A DNA stretch of 64,000 bases from Salinivibrio sp. ES.052 (GTDB lineage: Bacteria > Pseudomonadota > Gammaproteobacteria > Enterobacterales > Vibrionaceae). The position numbers were made by a program, and so were the translations under genes. The stretch covers positions 186,001-250,000 of the forward strand of contig NZ_FSRI01000001.1 in assembly GCF_900141775.1 (NCBI RefSeq), in the 5' to 3' direction. Below the pieces are notes generated by a model, which saw only the letters and a program-made list of their open reading frames with translations, had not been told where the DNA came from and did no database searches. This document shows positions 55,898-64,000 of the stretch, one piece after another (within the stretch, counting starts at the first letter, position 1; every line of letters starts with the position of its first letter).

Positions 55898-55913
55898 TGG
55901 CTTAATTTTTGCT
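55898..55913 (+). promoter_or_regulatory. Sigma-54-like promoter of flgKL
   Basis: TTGGCTTAATTTTTGC: -24 GG at 55899-55900 and -12 GC at 55911-55912 with 10 nt between. The -24 side is less complete than at flgB and flgF. Confidence 0.75.
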
Positions 55914-55959
55914 TAATTCCTAATATCTCGTTTTAATTGCCGGGTTATTTGGAGGCACA

Positions 55960-57837
55960 ATGGGCTTGGACCTGCTTTCCCTTGGGTCGCAAGGCGTACT
56001 GACTGCGCAGCGACAGCTGAATACAACAGGTCACAATATCTCAAACGTGAATACGGAGGGGTATAGCCGCCAGTCGGTTGAGCAAAAAACCAATGATGCC
56101 CAATTCTGGGGTGGCAATAATTACGGCACCGGTGTCCATGCTGCCGCCATCCGCCGCAACTACGATAAGTTTGCCGTAAATGAGCTTAACGTCTCGACCT
56201 CTAACCTCTCTCATGCCGCTGCTCGTAACGATCAGCTTGGACGGCTTGACGATATGATGGCGCATTCCGCCAAAAAAATTCCCGAGAATATGAACGAGTT
56301 CTACGGTGCGGTTAAAGGCCTGGCAGATAGCCCGAGTGATATGGGCGCACGTAAAGTCGTATTAGAAAAAGCGGGGATGGTCGCTGCAGGCATGAATGAT
56401 GTCTATGGTGTGCTGCAGCAGCAGTCGATTGACACGTCTTCGCAAATTGATGCGACGGTTAAGCGTATGAATGATATCGGTCAAGAGCTGGTGGATGTGC
56501 ATAAAGCGATACTGAAAACGCCCGCTGAAGCGAATGACCTGCTCGATCGCCATGACAAGCTAATCCGTGAGTTATCAGAATACACCCAGGTGAGTGTGAA
56601 TGCCCGTGAGGACGGGTTGTTTAATGTCATCATCGGCAGTGGTCATATGCTCGTCTCGGGCATGAACAGCAGTGAGCTGACGACATTGCCGGGAAATCCG
56701 GATCACCAAGAACGCCAATTGGCACTCGTTGAAGGTAAGAGTGTAAAAGCCATCTCGAACAGCGATATTCGCGGTAAGTTAGGGGCTCTATTCGAATACC
56801 GAGACGATACCCTGGGCCAAGCCCGTGATGAGTTAGGCCGCATGGCGATTGGTTTTTCTGGTGCGTTAAATGACTTACAAGAGCAAGGTTTTGATCTTAA
56901 TGGTGAAGTCGGAAAAAATATTTTTACCGACTTTAACAATGAACGAATTGCTCGTTCACGAGTGATCAAAAGCGGGGAGTCCGGTGCCGATCTCAAGGTC
57001 TATATTGATGATCTGCAGCAGCTTAAACGTGGTGATTACCAACTCAAGTTTGATGGTGCTCAATATACGCTGACATCGCCGGATGGAAAGCAATCTACCG
57101 TAACGCCGAGTGGCACGCCTCCGAGTTTTAATGTCGACGGTATGCGCGTGCAAGTGGACGCAGGGCTCGCTGCCAATGAGCGCGTATTAATCCGTCCCGC
57201 GCGTTCAGCTGCTGGGCAAATGCGAGCCATCATGGATGATCCCGCCGACATCGCGGCACAAAGCTATGTCAGTGCCAGCTCGGTGAGCAATGGTGAGGGA
57301 GATGTCCGTGTGCTGCAAAGCGGTGCGCAAAAAGAGTTTCAAGTTCGTCTCTCGCCCGATGGCAGCCAATTTGCAGTAACTGATCCTCAGGGGCAAGTCT
57401 TGGTGGCGCCGCAAGCTTACCCACCGGGTGGGCCTGTTGATGTTAATGGCACCATCATTGATATCAATGATAAAGCAGTCTCCGATGATGTGCTGGCCAT
57501 TAGCCTTATCCCCGCTGACGGTGACAATAGTAACCTAATCCGCATGCAAGAGTTGCAAACCAAGAAATTAATGGATAATGGCCGTTCCACGGTGCTTGAT
57601 GTTTATGAAGGTCTGAGTACCGATCTTGGGGTTCAAAAAGCCTCTTATGAACGGTTACAAGATGTGAGTATGGTTGAACATGATGCAGCGGAAAGCCGCG
57701 TCGCGGAAGTCTCAGGGGTTAACTTGGATGAAGAGGCAGCAAACATGATGAAATTCCAACGTGCGTATATGGCGGCTTCACGTATCATGACCGCGGCCAA
57801 TGAAACCTTTGATTCACTGCTCAACGCAACGCGATAA
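55960..57837 (+). CDS. flgK: Flagellar hook-associated protein 1, FlgK
   Basis: 625 residues; GLDLLSLGSQGVLTAQRQLNTTGHNISNVNTEGYSRQSVEQ at the start and SGVNLDEEAANMMKFQRAYMAASRIMTAANETFDSLL at the end form the core helices. It joins hook and filament. ATG follows TTTGGAGG. The middle is a domain of variable sequence with 'outer' exposed residues. Confidence 0.95.
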   Translation: MGLDLLSLGSQGVLTAQRQLNTTGHNISNVNTEGYSRQSVEQKTNDAQFWGGNNYGTGVHAAAIRRNYDKFAVNELNVSTSNLSHAAARNDQLGRLDDMMAHSAKKIPENMNEFYGAVKGLADSPSDMGARKVVLEKAGMVAAGMNDVYGVLQQQSIDTSSQIDATVKRMNDIGQELVDVHKAILKTPAEANDLLDRHDKLIRELSEYTQVSVNAREDGLFNVIIGSGHMLVSGMNSSELTTLPGNPDHQERQLALVEGKSVKAISNSDIRGKLGALFEYRDDTLGQARDELGRMAIGFSGALNDLQEQGFDLNGEVGKNIFTDFNNERIARSRVIKSGESGADLKVYIDDLQQLKRGDYQLKFDGAQYTLTSPDGKQSTVTPSGTPPSFNVDGMRVQVDAGLAANERVLIRPARSAAGQMRAIMDDPADIAAQSYVSASSVSNGEGDVRVLQSGAQKEFQVRLSPDGSQFAVTDPQGQVLVAPQAYPPGGPVDVNGTIIDINDKAVSDDVLAISLIPADGDNSNLIRMQELQTKKLMDNGRSTVLDVYEGLSTDLGVQKASYERLQDVSMVEHDAAESRVAEVSGVNLDEEAANMMKFQRAYMAASRIMTAANETFDSLLNATR

Positions 57838-57849
57838 GGGTCGTTCAGT

Positions 57850-59043
57850 ATGATTAGTCGTATTGCCAGTTTCCATAATTATCAATCCGTCTCAAATGAC
57901 ATCATGCGCCAAAATGTCAAGGTGCAGGATAACCAAGAGCAGATGGCAACCGGAAAACGTGTGATAACGTCCGGCGATGATCCTGTCTCTTCGATCTATA
58001 TTCAAAACTTTCGCCAGCAAGATGAACAGATTGACCAATTTATAGACTCAATCACCTTGGCGCGAAACCGGCAAACGCGCGAAGAGATCGCGATCGATGA
58101 ATCAGAGCAGATCATGGATGGTGCAAAGCGCAAAGTGATGGCGATGATTAATGGTTCATTGTCAGTGGACGATCGCACTGCACACCGTCAAGATTTGCAA
58201 GGTATGTTCGATAATTTTATGAATTTGGTGAATACCAAAGATGAATCGGGCAATTTTTTATTTTCGGGGACTCAAACCAGTACACAGCCTTTTTACCGTG
58301 ATAGCCAGGGTAATGTCCGTTATGCCGGCGACAGTTACTATCGCACCTCACGGGTCGCGCCAGCGGTTGAAGTGCCGACTTCCGATCCGGGCGATAAGAT
58401 GTTTATGGAAATAGATAACCCCTTTGGTGATTATCAGCCGGAATATGACTTAGAAGACGGCTCACTCCTTTTGCTGGCCAAAGCGGAAAATAGCAATGAT
58501 GCGGATAATGCGAGCTACTCGGTGTCGTTTGATGTCAATGCCAGTGGCGATACCACGTACTCATTGACTCAAGATGGTACAGAGGTCAGTGCCGGTCTAT
58601 ACGATCCGCAAACGGGCATTGAATGGAATACACTGAAAATGACCTTTGAAGGGGAGATGGAGCCAGGCGATACCATTACGCTCGCGAGGCAAGACTCCTT
58701 CAGTATTTTTGATTCATTTAAAAATGGTGCCGCTTTATCTTATGCGGATATCGACGATGCTTCAGCCACCGCTGAGCTTCATCAAGTGACAGAACAGTTT
58801 TCTGCTGCTTTTAAGCACTTGAACAAGGCGCGGTCAGAGGTGGGGACTCGCTTAACGACGCTCGACCGACAAGAGAGTATGCACAAAGACTTTAAGCTAG
58901 TGCTTAATCGCTCACTGGGCACCATGGAAGATTTGGATTATACCCAGGCAGCGATAGATATGAACGAAGACATGCTCGCACTACAAGCTTCCCAGCAGGC
59001 ATTTGCTAAGACCAAAGATCTCTCACTGTTTAATTATATCTAA
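57850..59043 (+). CDS. flgL: Flagellar hook-associated protein 3, FlgL
   Basis: 397 residues; ISRIASFHNYQSVSNDIMRQNVKVQDNQEQMATGKRVITSGDDPVSS and the end LDYTQAAIDMNEDMLALQASQQAFAKTKDLSLFNYI, the flagellin-like core of FlgL. Adaptor between FlgK and the filament; exported with FlgN. Twelve nt after flgK. Confidence 0.95.
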   Translation: MISRIASFHNYQSVSNDIMRQNVKVQDNQEQMATGKRVITSGDDPVSSIYIQNFRQQDEQIDQFIDSITLARNRQTREEIAIDESEQIMDGAKRKVMAMINGSLSVDDRTAHRQDLQGMFDNFMNLVNTKDESGNFLFSGTQTSTQPFYRDSQGNVRYAGDSYYRTSRVAPAVEVPTSDPGDKMFMEIDNPFGDYQPEYDLEDGSLLLLAKAENSNDADNASYSVSFDVNASGDTTYSLTQDGTEVSAGLYDPQTGIEWNTLKMTFEGEMEPGDTITLARQDSFSIFDSFKNGAALSYADIDDASATAELHQVTEQFSAAFKHLNKARSEVGTRLTTLDRQESMHKDFKLVLNRSLGTMEDLDYTQAAIDMNEDMLALQASQQAFAKTKDLSLFNYI

Positions 59044-59088
59044 CCCAAAGGTTAGGTGTTGGGTGACGGCAAGATGCCTGAGATAAAT

Positions 59089-59121
59089 AAAAACGGGGCC
59101 GTGTCAGCGGCCCCGTTTTTA
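59089..59121. terminator. Bidirectional terminator between flgL and the TPR gene
   Basis: AAAAACGGGGCCG, loop TGTCAG, CGGCCCCGTTTTT; 13-bp stem with A- and T-runs on both sides, serving the two convergent genes. Confidence 0.92.
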
Positions 59122-59141
59122 TTGCTCTGGCCCATTCTTTT

Positions 59142-61244
59142 TTATCGGCAGAGATCGTCAACCATACGGTGTGCCATAGCCTCAAGCAGTGGCTGCTTGT
59201 CTTTGAGCATGGGCGGATAACTAAATGCATATTCGGCGTAACCCGGCATTGCATCGGGCGTTTGCATATTACTATTCTGATGGCCGGCAAAGAACACATA
59301 GCATGGGGTACCGACAGCAACGGTCAGTCTGTGTACTGCTGTGCCCGCGGTAAACACACCAGACAATTGTTTGATCGCATGCGCAGTACCCATAAAATCA
59401 TTTTTTAGATCAAGTCCGGGTAAGGATACAATTTCAACGCCCGTCTGTTTCTTGATTTTGCTGAGTTCTTTCTCACTCTCACCATATTGCAAATTGACAA
59501 ACTGGGCTCCAGGGCAAAGCTGGCGCACGGTATTTATCCAACCAGCCAACTCATCGCCCACCAAGTAGTGAATATTACGGGTGGCCGCGGCGAGGCCACT
59601 TCGCCAGCACACACCGAACACGGGACCTTGCTGATGTAGTTTGGCTAACGATGCTGTCCAAGGCGCATCGGTGGCGGTATTAGGGGCAATGTAGGTTTGC
59701 TGATAAAGATGGCGCTTAAAGTGTTGGAAGCACAAACCTGCCAACGATCCGCCGGCAATCCAACTATCAATATCAGCAAGGACATGCTCAGGCACTAAAA
59801 TGTCTTTTCCGTCGGCGCGAGAAATCGGCACAATGTCCGTACTCGGAAAAGCGTGGCGCAATACAGGCTCCAGACGAGGGTCACAGCCTACATATACCTT
59901 ACGAGCACGCTCAACGACCATGGCGACGTTGTGAAAATAGGAGAGCTCATCCCCCACACCTTGTTCAGGCATGATTAGCACGGCATCGGTCTGCGGTCGA
60001 GATAAGTCCCAGCGAGGCAAGTTGCCGTGATATTTGAGGCGTCGGCCGCATTCAATACCTGCTTCATTCGCGTGATAGAATTTCTCCCATGCCATTTGCG
60101 TGCGATAGACAAACGCCAGATTAAACTGCAGCGCCTGATCATCCGGCTGAGCGGCTAATAACGCCTCTAAACGGTGCTGTGCTTGGTCAATATTCCCCAT
60201 ATACCAATCAAGCTCGCCCAGTTGCGCATTTAACGTATTGGCTTGCTTGTCACTGACATGATCGAGGGCCTGTAAGTGGATCTGGTAGCAATCGGTTAAT
60301 TTATCTTGGGTAAATTGATGGTGCTGCTTGAGCAGTTCGAAGGTGGCACGGGCATAAGCATAATGTAACTCACCGCGCTCAGGCTCATCACGCAAACACT
60401 GTTTGGCCAATTTGCTTGCTTCTAACCAGTTTGCTTCATTGAGGTATACCACCAGTAGCTGACGCAAAAATGCCGTGTCTTGTGTTTGCTTGTAAGTGGT
60501 TAAACAGCGCTGGCGCGCGCTAGCATACTCACCCAGTCCGGCTTCTGCGCGGATGAGTAACAGTTGCCAAACAGGATGCGCCTGTGCTTTGTCACTGCCA
60601 CGTAGTAGCAGTTGTTGTGCTTTGCCGAACGCTTTCTGATCCAATGCTTGTTGTGCCAATGCCATCAGCGCAGGTGGGTAATCCGGCTCCAGCGTGAGTA
60701 TGGTTTGGTAAAGTTGTTCCGCCTGCTCTGTGTGCCCGTCGGCGACCAAATTGGCTGCGACTGAGAGGGTTTTGTTTATTTCCTCGGCGAGCCCTTGATT
60801 TTTTAGCTGGTGGAGCTCGTCGCGTAGAGCATGTGTTCGGCGGCTTTCACCTTGCAGGCCCAGTTTGGCCGTCAACTGCTCTCGTAGATTAAGAATGTCT
60901 TGATTGGTGGGGGCTGCGGCAAATAATGATTCGACAATCTCTAATGCGGCTTTGTTGTGCCCTTGCTGCGTGAGCAATTGTGCTTTGTCAAATAAGAGGG
61001 AGAGATCATCGGGGGCGTGTTCAAGAGCATGTTCAAGGTGACGCATCGCTTGAGGATATAGACCCTCTTCAGCATCCAGTACCGCGAGAACCTGCCGGAC
61101 TTGAACCGTGTTTGGCGCATGGTTCAGTATTTCTTCAAAGACTTGCCGTGCATCTGCCTTGTTTCCTTCCTGGTAAAGACGAATGCCAAGCTGGAACGCG
61201 TCATCCAGCGTCATATTTGTTTGACCGTCATTGTCGTGCGTCAT
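59142..61244 (-). CDS. TPR protein with glycosyltransferase-like C-terminal domain
   Basis: 700 residues. Roughly residues 1-430 are tetratricopeptide-like helical repeats (AFQLGIRLYQEGNKADARQVFEEIL, and others with A-x-x-x-P spacings). The C-terminal 270 residues resemble the glycosyltransferase fold attached to bacterial TPR proteins: LIMPEQGVGDELSYFHNVAMV, VGCDPRLEPVL, FGVCWRSGL, QFVNLQYGES, and LSGVFTAGTAVHRLTVAVGTPCYVFF. It lies between flgL and the flagellin genes on the opposite strand, a position often occupied by flagellin-modifying enzymes. Flagellin glycosylation is my inference; the sugar donor is not identifiable. Confidence 0.7.
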   Translation of the reverse strand: MTHDNDGQTNMTLDDAFQLGIRLYQEGNKADARQVFEEILNHAPNTVQVRQVLAVLDAEEGLYPQAMRHLEHALEHAPDDLSLLFDKAQLLTQQGHNKAALEIVESLFAAAPTNQDILNLREQLTAKLGLQGESRRTHALRDELHQLKNQGLAEEINKTLSVAANLVADGHTEQAEQLYQTILTLEPDYPPALMALAQQALDQKAFGKAQQLLLRGSDKAQAHPVWQLLLIRAEAGLGEYASARQRCLTTYKQTQDTAFLRQLLVVYLNEANWLEASKLAKQCLRDEPERGELHYAYARATFELLKQHHQFTQDKLTDCYQIHLQALDHVSDKQANTLNAQLGELDWYMGNIDQAQHRLEALLAAQPDDQALQFNLAFVYRTQMAWEKFYHANEAGIECGRRLKYHGNLPRWDLSRPQTDAVLIMPEQGVGDELSYFHNVAMVVERARKVYVGCDPRLEPVLRHAFPSTDIVPISRADGKDILVPEHVLADIDSWIAGGSLAGLCFQHFKRHLYQQTYIAPNTATDAPWTASLAKLHQQGPVFGVCWRSGLAAATRNIHYLVGDELAGWINTVRQLCPGAQFVNLQYGESEKELSKIKKQTGVEIVSLPGLDLKNDFMGTAHAIKQLSGVFTAGTAVHRLTVAVGTPCYVFFAGHQNSNMQTPDAMPGYAEYAFSYPPMLKDKQPLLEAMAHRMVDDLCR

Positions 61245-61691
61245 CAGTTACATCGTCCTGTTTTTCGTGATTGCCTCGCTGTGATGTCAGGGACTGGCGA
61301 GCCTCTATGATCTCAAACATTAGCAAAAAATATGCCTCTCGTCCGAATGTTCACGAGGTTGGCCGCTTATTTGCAAGTCTCCTTGTGTACAAGAGAGGCA
61401 AACCTAAAGGCGAGGCGTTGCCGCCACCTTGCCGCTTGGTACAGAAAAACGGCAGCCTTTATGGTCTAAATGGCTTCTCCTATTCGACGAATTACAATTA
61501 AAGCTGTTGATTTTAAAGTAATTATAAAAGTTGGCATGCATATTGTATTTGATGAATCAAGCGGCCAGATTTTGAACGGGCTGATACTGAAACTGATTAA
61601 CAAGCTGTTCCCGCAGCACCGCCATTTATACAGTGCAACACGTCGCGGGTAGGCTGTTTCGCAAAGCAAGCGAAAGTCAAAGGAGAGCAAA
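61245..61691 (+). promoter_or_regulatory. First flagellin upstream region with sigma-54-like promoter
   Basis: No convincing gene in this 447-bp gap. TTGGCATGCATATTGTA (61531-61547) fits the sigma-54 pattern with -24 GG at 61533-61534, but the -12 GC is GT. The AT-rich flanks (61470-61570) and direction suit a flagellin promoter, as flaA of Vibrio is sigma-54 dependent. No sigma-28 motif is visible before this gene. Ribosome site AAAGGAGAG just before 61692. Confidence 0.5.
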
Positions 61692-62834
61692 ATGGGTGTA
61701 ACAGTTAACACCAACGTGTCTGCGATGACTGCGCAGCGTTACCTGAATAAAGCGACCGATGAGTTGAATAATTCAATGGAACGTCTGTCGTCAGGTAGCC
61801 GAATTAACAGTGCTAAAGACGACGCGGCGGGTTTGCAGATTTCTAATCGATTGGTTGCCCAGACACGAGGCTTGGATGTGGCAATGCGAAATGCCAATGA
61901 TGGTATTTCGATTGCGCAAACTGCTGAAGGGGCAATGCAAGAATCGACTAATATTTTGCAGCGTATGCGAGATCTTTCCTTGCAGTCTGCAAATGGTGCC
62001 AACGGTAAATCTGAGCGTGTGGCTATCCAAGAAGAGGTAGAAGCCCTTAAGGATGAGCTTAACCGGATTGCTGAAACCACGGCTTTCGGTGGACGTCGAC
62101 TCCTTAACGGTTCGTTTGGCGAAGCATCTTTCCAAATTGGTGCCGATGCCGGTGAAGCGATCATCATGGGACTCTCGAGTATCCGTGCTGATGATTTCCG
62201 TATGGGCGGGGTCGAATTTACAGGCACCCAACCCAAATCGGCAGGATGGCAGGTTGACCCAGCGGCAGCAACGTTGCAGCTACAGTTCACGACCAAAGAT
62301 GGACAAAATGTGAGCATGGCGATCGCAGCGAAAGCGGGTGATGATGTCGAAGAATTGGCCAGTTACATCAATGGTCAGTCTGGCGAAATGTTAACCGCAT
62401 CGGTTGACGAAGAAGGCCAACTTCAAGTCTTTATGGAAGAAAATAAAGTTGAAGGTGCGGTTACCTTTGGGGGCGGGCTGGCAACATCATTGGGCTTGGT
62501 CTCTGGCAACGGTGACTTAGTGACGGCCGCAGATCTGGATGTATCGGATGTCGGCGGTGCACAAATGGCGATAGGGGTGATTGACTCAGCGATGCGTTAT
62601 ATCGATAGTCAACGGGCTGATTTGGGTGCGAAGCAAAACCGCCTCAGCCACACCATTAGCAACCTGTCGAACATTCAGGAAAACGTTTCTGCTTCGAATA
62701 GCCGGATCCGAGATACAGATTTTGCTCGTGAAACTACAGCAATGACTAAAGGACAGATCCTGCAGCAGGCTGGCACTTCAATGCTGGCGCAAGCGAAACA
62801 GATGCCGCAAGCGGCATTGAATCTTCTACAATAA
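61692..62834 (+). CDS. Flagellin
   Basis: 380 residues with both conserved flagellin ends: [53 protein letters not shown] and [46 protein letters not shown]. The middle (about residues 170-290) is a short variable surface domain. No flagellin leader is cleaved. It is the first of two adjacent flagellin genes; the upstream promoter resembles sigma-54 and not sigma-28, as for the Vibrio filament-starting flagellin FlaA, so it may be the flaA equivalent. Confidence 0.95.
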   Translation: MGVTVNTNVSAMTAQRYLNKATDELNNSMERLSSGSRINSAKDDAAGLQISNRLVAQTRGLDVAMRNANDGISIAQTAEGAMQESTNILQRMRDLSLQSANGANGKSERVAIQEEVEALKDELNRIAETTAFGGRRLLNGSFGEASFQIGADAGEAIIMGLSSIRADDFRMGGVEFTGTQPKSAGWQVDPAAATLQLQFTTKDGQNVSMAIAAKAGDDVEELASYINGQSGEMLTASVDEEGQLQVFMEENKVEGAVTFGGGLATSLGLVSGNGDLVTAADLDVSDVGGAQMAIGVIDSAMRYIDSQRADLGAKQNRLSHTISNLSNIQENVSASNSRIRDTDFARETTAMTKGQILQQAGTSMLAQAKQMPQAALNLLQ

Positions 62835-62855
62835 TTCTCGCCATCTCAGCACACG

Positions 62856-62885
62856 AAAAGCGGCAATCAATTGCCGCTTTTTTTA
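62856..62885 (+). terminator. Terminator of the first flagellin gene
   Basis: AAAGCGGCAAT / ATTGCCGCTTT with a very short loop, then TTTTTT. Confidence 0.88.
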
Positions 62886-62996
62886 TGCCATTTTTTCTCA
62901 AAATCCCGCTAAAGATATTTCTCCTTTGGGCGTTAACCTTCATAGCGCCTTACAGCACTGGTGTGAAAACACCGACAAGCACAGGTAAAAAAAAGC

Positions 62997-63023
62997 TAAA
63001 GCTTTCCTATCGTGCGCCGCTAA
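62997..63023 (+). promoter_or_regulatory. Sigma-28 promoter of the second flagellin gene
   Basis: TAAA (62997-63000), 15-nt spacer, GCCGCTAA (63016-63023), one mismatch from the FliA consensus. It lies 79 nt before the start codon. Confidence 0.85.
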
Positions 63024-63101
63024 ATGGGTTGTGAATAATTTTACACTGGTTTTCCCTGGTCAGCTGGGCGAAGCCGGACCTAGAACCAAAGGAGAATAGT
63101 T

Positions 63102-64000
63102 ATGGCTATTACTGTTAACACTAACGTCCCTGCGATGACTGCTCAGCGCTTTTTGAATAACTCAACAGATGCGCTGAACAATTCAATGGAGCGTTTATCA
63201 TCCGGTTCTCGCATCAACAGTGCTAAAGATGACGCGGCAGGCCTTCAGATTTCTAACCGTTTGATGGCTCAAAGCAGTGGCTTAGGTGTCGCAGTACGAA
63301 ACGCGAATGACGGCATCTCAATGGCGCAAACCGCTGAAGGTGCGATGGAAGAGTCAAGCAACATCTTGCAACGTATGCGTGACTTGTCACTGCAATCGGC
63401 TAACGGTGCTAACGGTGACTCTGAGCGTGGCGCAATCCAAGAAGAGGTTGTCGCGTTGCAAGATGAGTTGAACCGTATTGCAGAAACCACCTCGTTCGGT
63501 GGCGCGAAGCTACTTAACGGCTCATTTGGTACGCGTTCATTCCAAGTCGGTTCGGATGCCGGTGAAGCGGTGATGATGGAGTTTAAAAACATCCGTGCTG
63601 ACCACAGTGAAATGGGTGGCGCAAGCTTTACGGCTGCCAATGGTAAATCAGCAGGGTGGACAGCCACTGCAGGTGCAACCATGGCAATTAACATCACCAA
63701 TGCGGATGGCACCTCAACGTCGATCAACGTAGCGGCGAAAGGCGGTGATGACATTGAGGAAATTGCGACCTACATTAATGGTCAGTCGCAAGACAAATTG
63801 AGTGCCTCTGTCACTGAAGACGGTGAGTTACAAATTGTCACAGCCTCTGGTTCTGATGCCACCTTTACAGGGGCGTTGGCTACATCGCTAGCCATGGGTA
63901 CCAAAGTCGATGAAACCATTAAAGATGTGGATGTATCTTCGATGGGTGGCGCTCAAAAAGCGGTAGGTATGATTGATAATGCGATGCAGTTTATTGATTC
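63102..64000 (+). CDS. Flagellin, 3' end outside window
   Basis: Open from ATG 63102 (CAAAGGAGAATAG upstream) to the window end, 299 codons visible. N-terminal [56 protein letters not shown] is nearly that of the upstream gene; the variable domain ([22 protein letters not shown]) differs. Its sigma-28 promoter contrasts with the upstream gene's sigma-54-like promoter. The two arose by tandem duplication. Confidence 0.95.
   Translation, partial: MAITVNTNVPAMTAQRFLNNSTDALNNSMERLSSGSRINSAKDDAAGLQISNRLMAQSSGLGVAVRNANDGISMAQTAEGAMEESSNILQRMRDLSLQSANGANGDSERGAIQEEVVALQDELNRIAETTSFGGAKLLNGSFGTRSFQVGSDAGEAVMMEFKNIRADHSEMGGASFTAANGKSAGWTATAGATMAINITNADGTSTSINVAAKGGDDIEEIATYINGQSQDKLSASVTEDGELQIVTASGSDATFTGALATSLAMGTKVDETIKDVDVSSMGGAQKAVGMIDNAMQFID

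Overview
The window joins a mobile, partly decayed accessory region (about 1-23,350) to a conserved chromosomal region (about 23,400-64,000) of a gammaproteobacterium, most likely a member of the Vibrionaceae. The host call rests on the Vibrio-type polar flagellar cluster: flgT, flgO and flgP (H-ring and outer-membrane-associated parts of sodium-driven sheathed flagella), cheV-cheR lying between flgA and flgB, sigma-54 promoters in front of flgB, flgF and flgK, and tandem flagellin genes. Moderate GC would suit Salinivibrio or a relative, but genus is not proven here.

Accessory region. The left edge carries the 3' end of a P4-like tyrosine integrase, then an ABC-three-component (ABC-3C) defence-type operon: nuclease effector, middle component and SMC-like ATPase. 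The effector has an in-frame stop, and the ATPase has a -1 frameshift in an A8 tract. Next come a zinc-motif orphan, an AlpA-type regulator, a RepA initiator, an iteron/DnaA-box/AT-rich replication origin, six helically phased 11-bp repeats, an IncP (RP4)-like oriT, traJ-traI, and a shortened trb remnant (trbJ-trbK-trbL, with trbL frameshifted near its end). This looks like an integrated IncP-like plasmid or mobilisable element that has lost most of its mating-pore genes.

Cargo modules (12.4-21.3 kb). An AT-rich array follows: (i) a nucleotidyltransferase (DUF6932-type) plus XRE/ImmA-IrrE peptidase pair; (ii) a coiled-coil membrane protein and two mini-genes; (iii) a LysR / carboxymuconolactone decarboxylase-like / tautomerase / DUF4865 cluster; (iv) an XRE-MmyB regulator and a frameshifted MFS efflux pump. 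Three modules end in copies of one tail sequence, and all four end in a GCCAGTCAG/CTGACTGGC terminator. A fragment of the last trb-linked gene recurs 3.8 kb downstream. An AbiEi/AbiEii type IV toxin-antitoxin pair closes the accessory region at 23.35 kb.

Chromosomal region. Pirin, an AbgT transporter, tadA, mltF (with a small coupled ORF), purL and glyA (each with a PurR-like box), glnB, a YitT protein, nrdR-ribD-ribE-ribBX-ribH-nusB-thiL-pgpA, and tRNA-Arg(CCT). Then flgT, flgO-P, flgM-N, flgA, cheV-R, flgBCDE, flgFGHIJ, flgKL, a TPR protein with a glycosyltransferase-like C-terminus, and two flagellin genes (the second cut by the window end). Promoter motifs suggest the usual hierarchy: sigma-54 for rod, hook and hook-associated genes, sigma-28 for flgMN, flgOP and the second flagellin.

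Some disruptions (A8 and T8 tracts) lie in homopolymers and could be sequencing errors; the nonsense codons in the ABC-3C effector and the third tail copy cannot be homopolymer artefacts.
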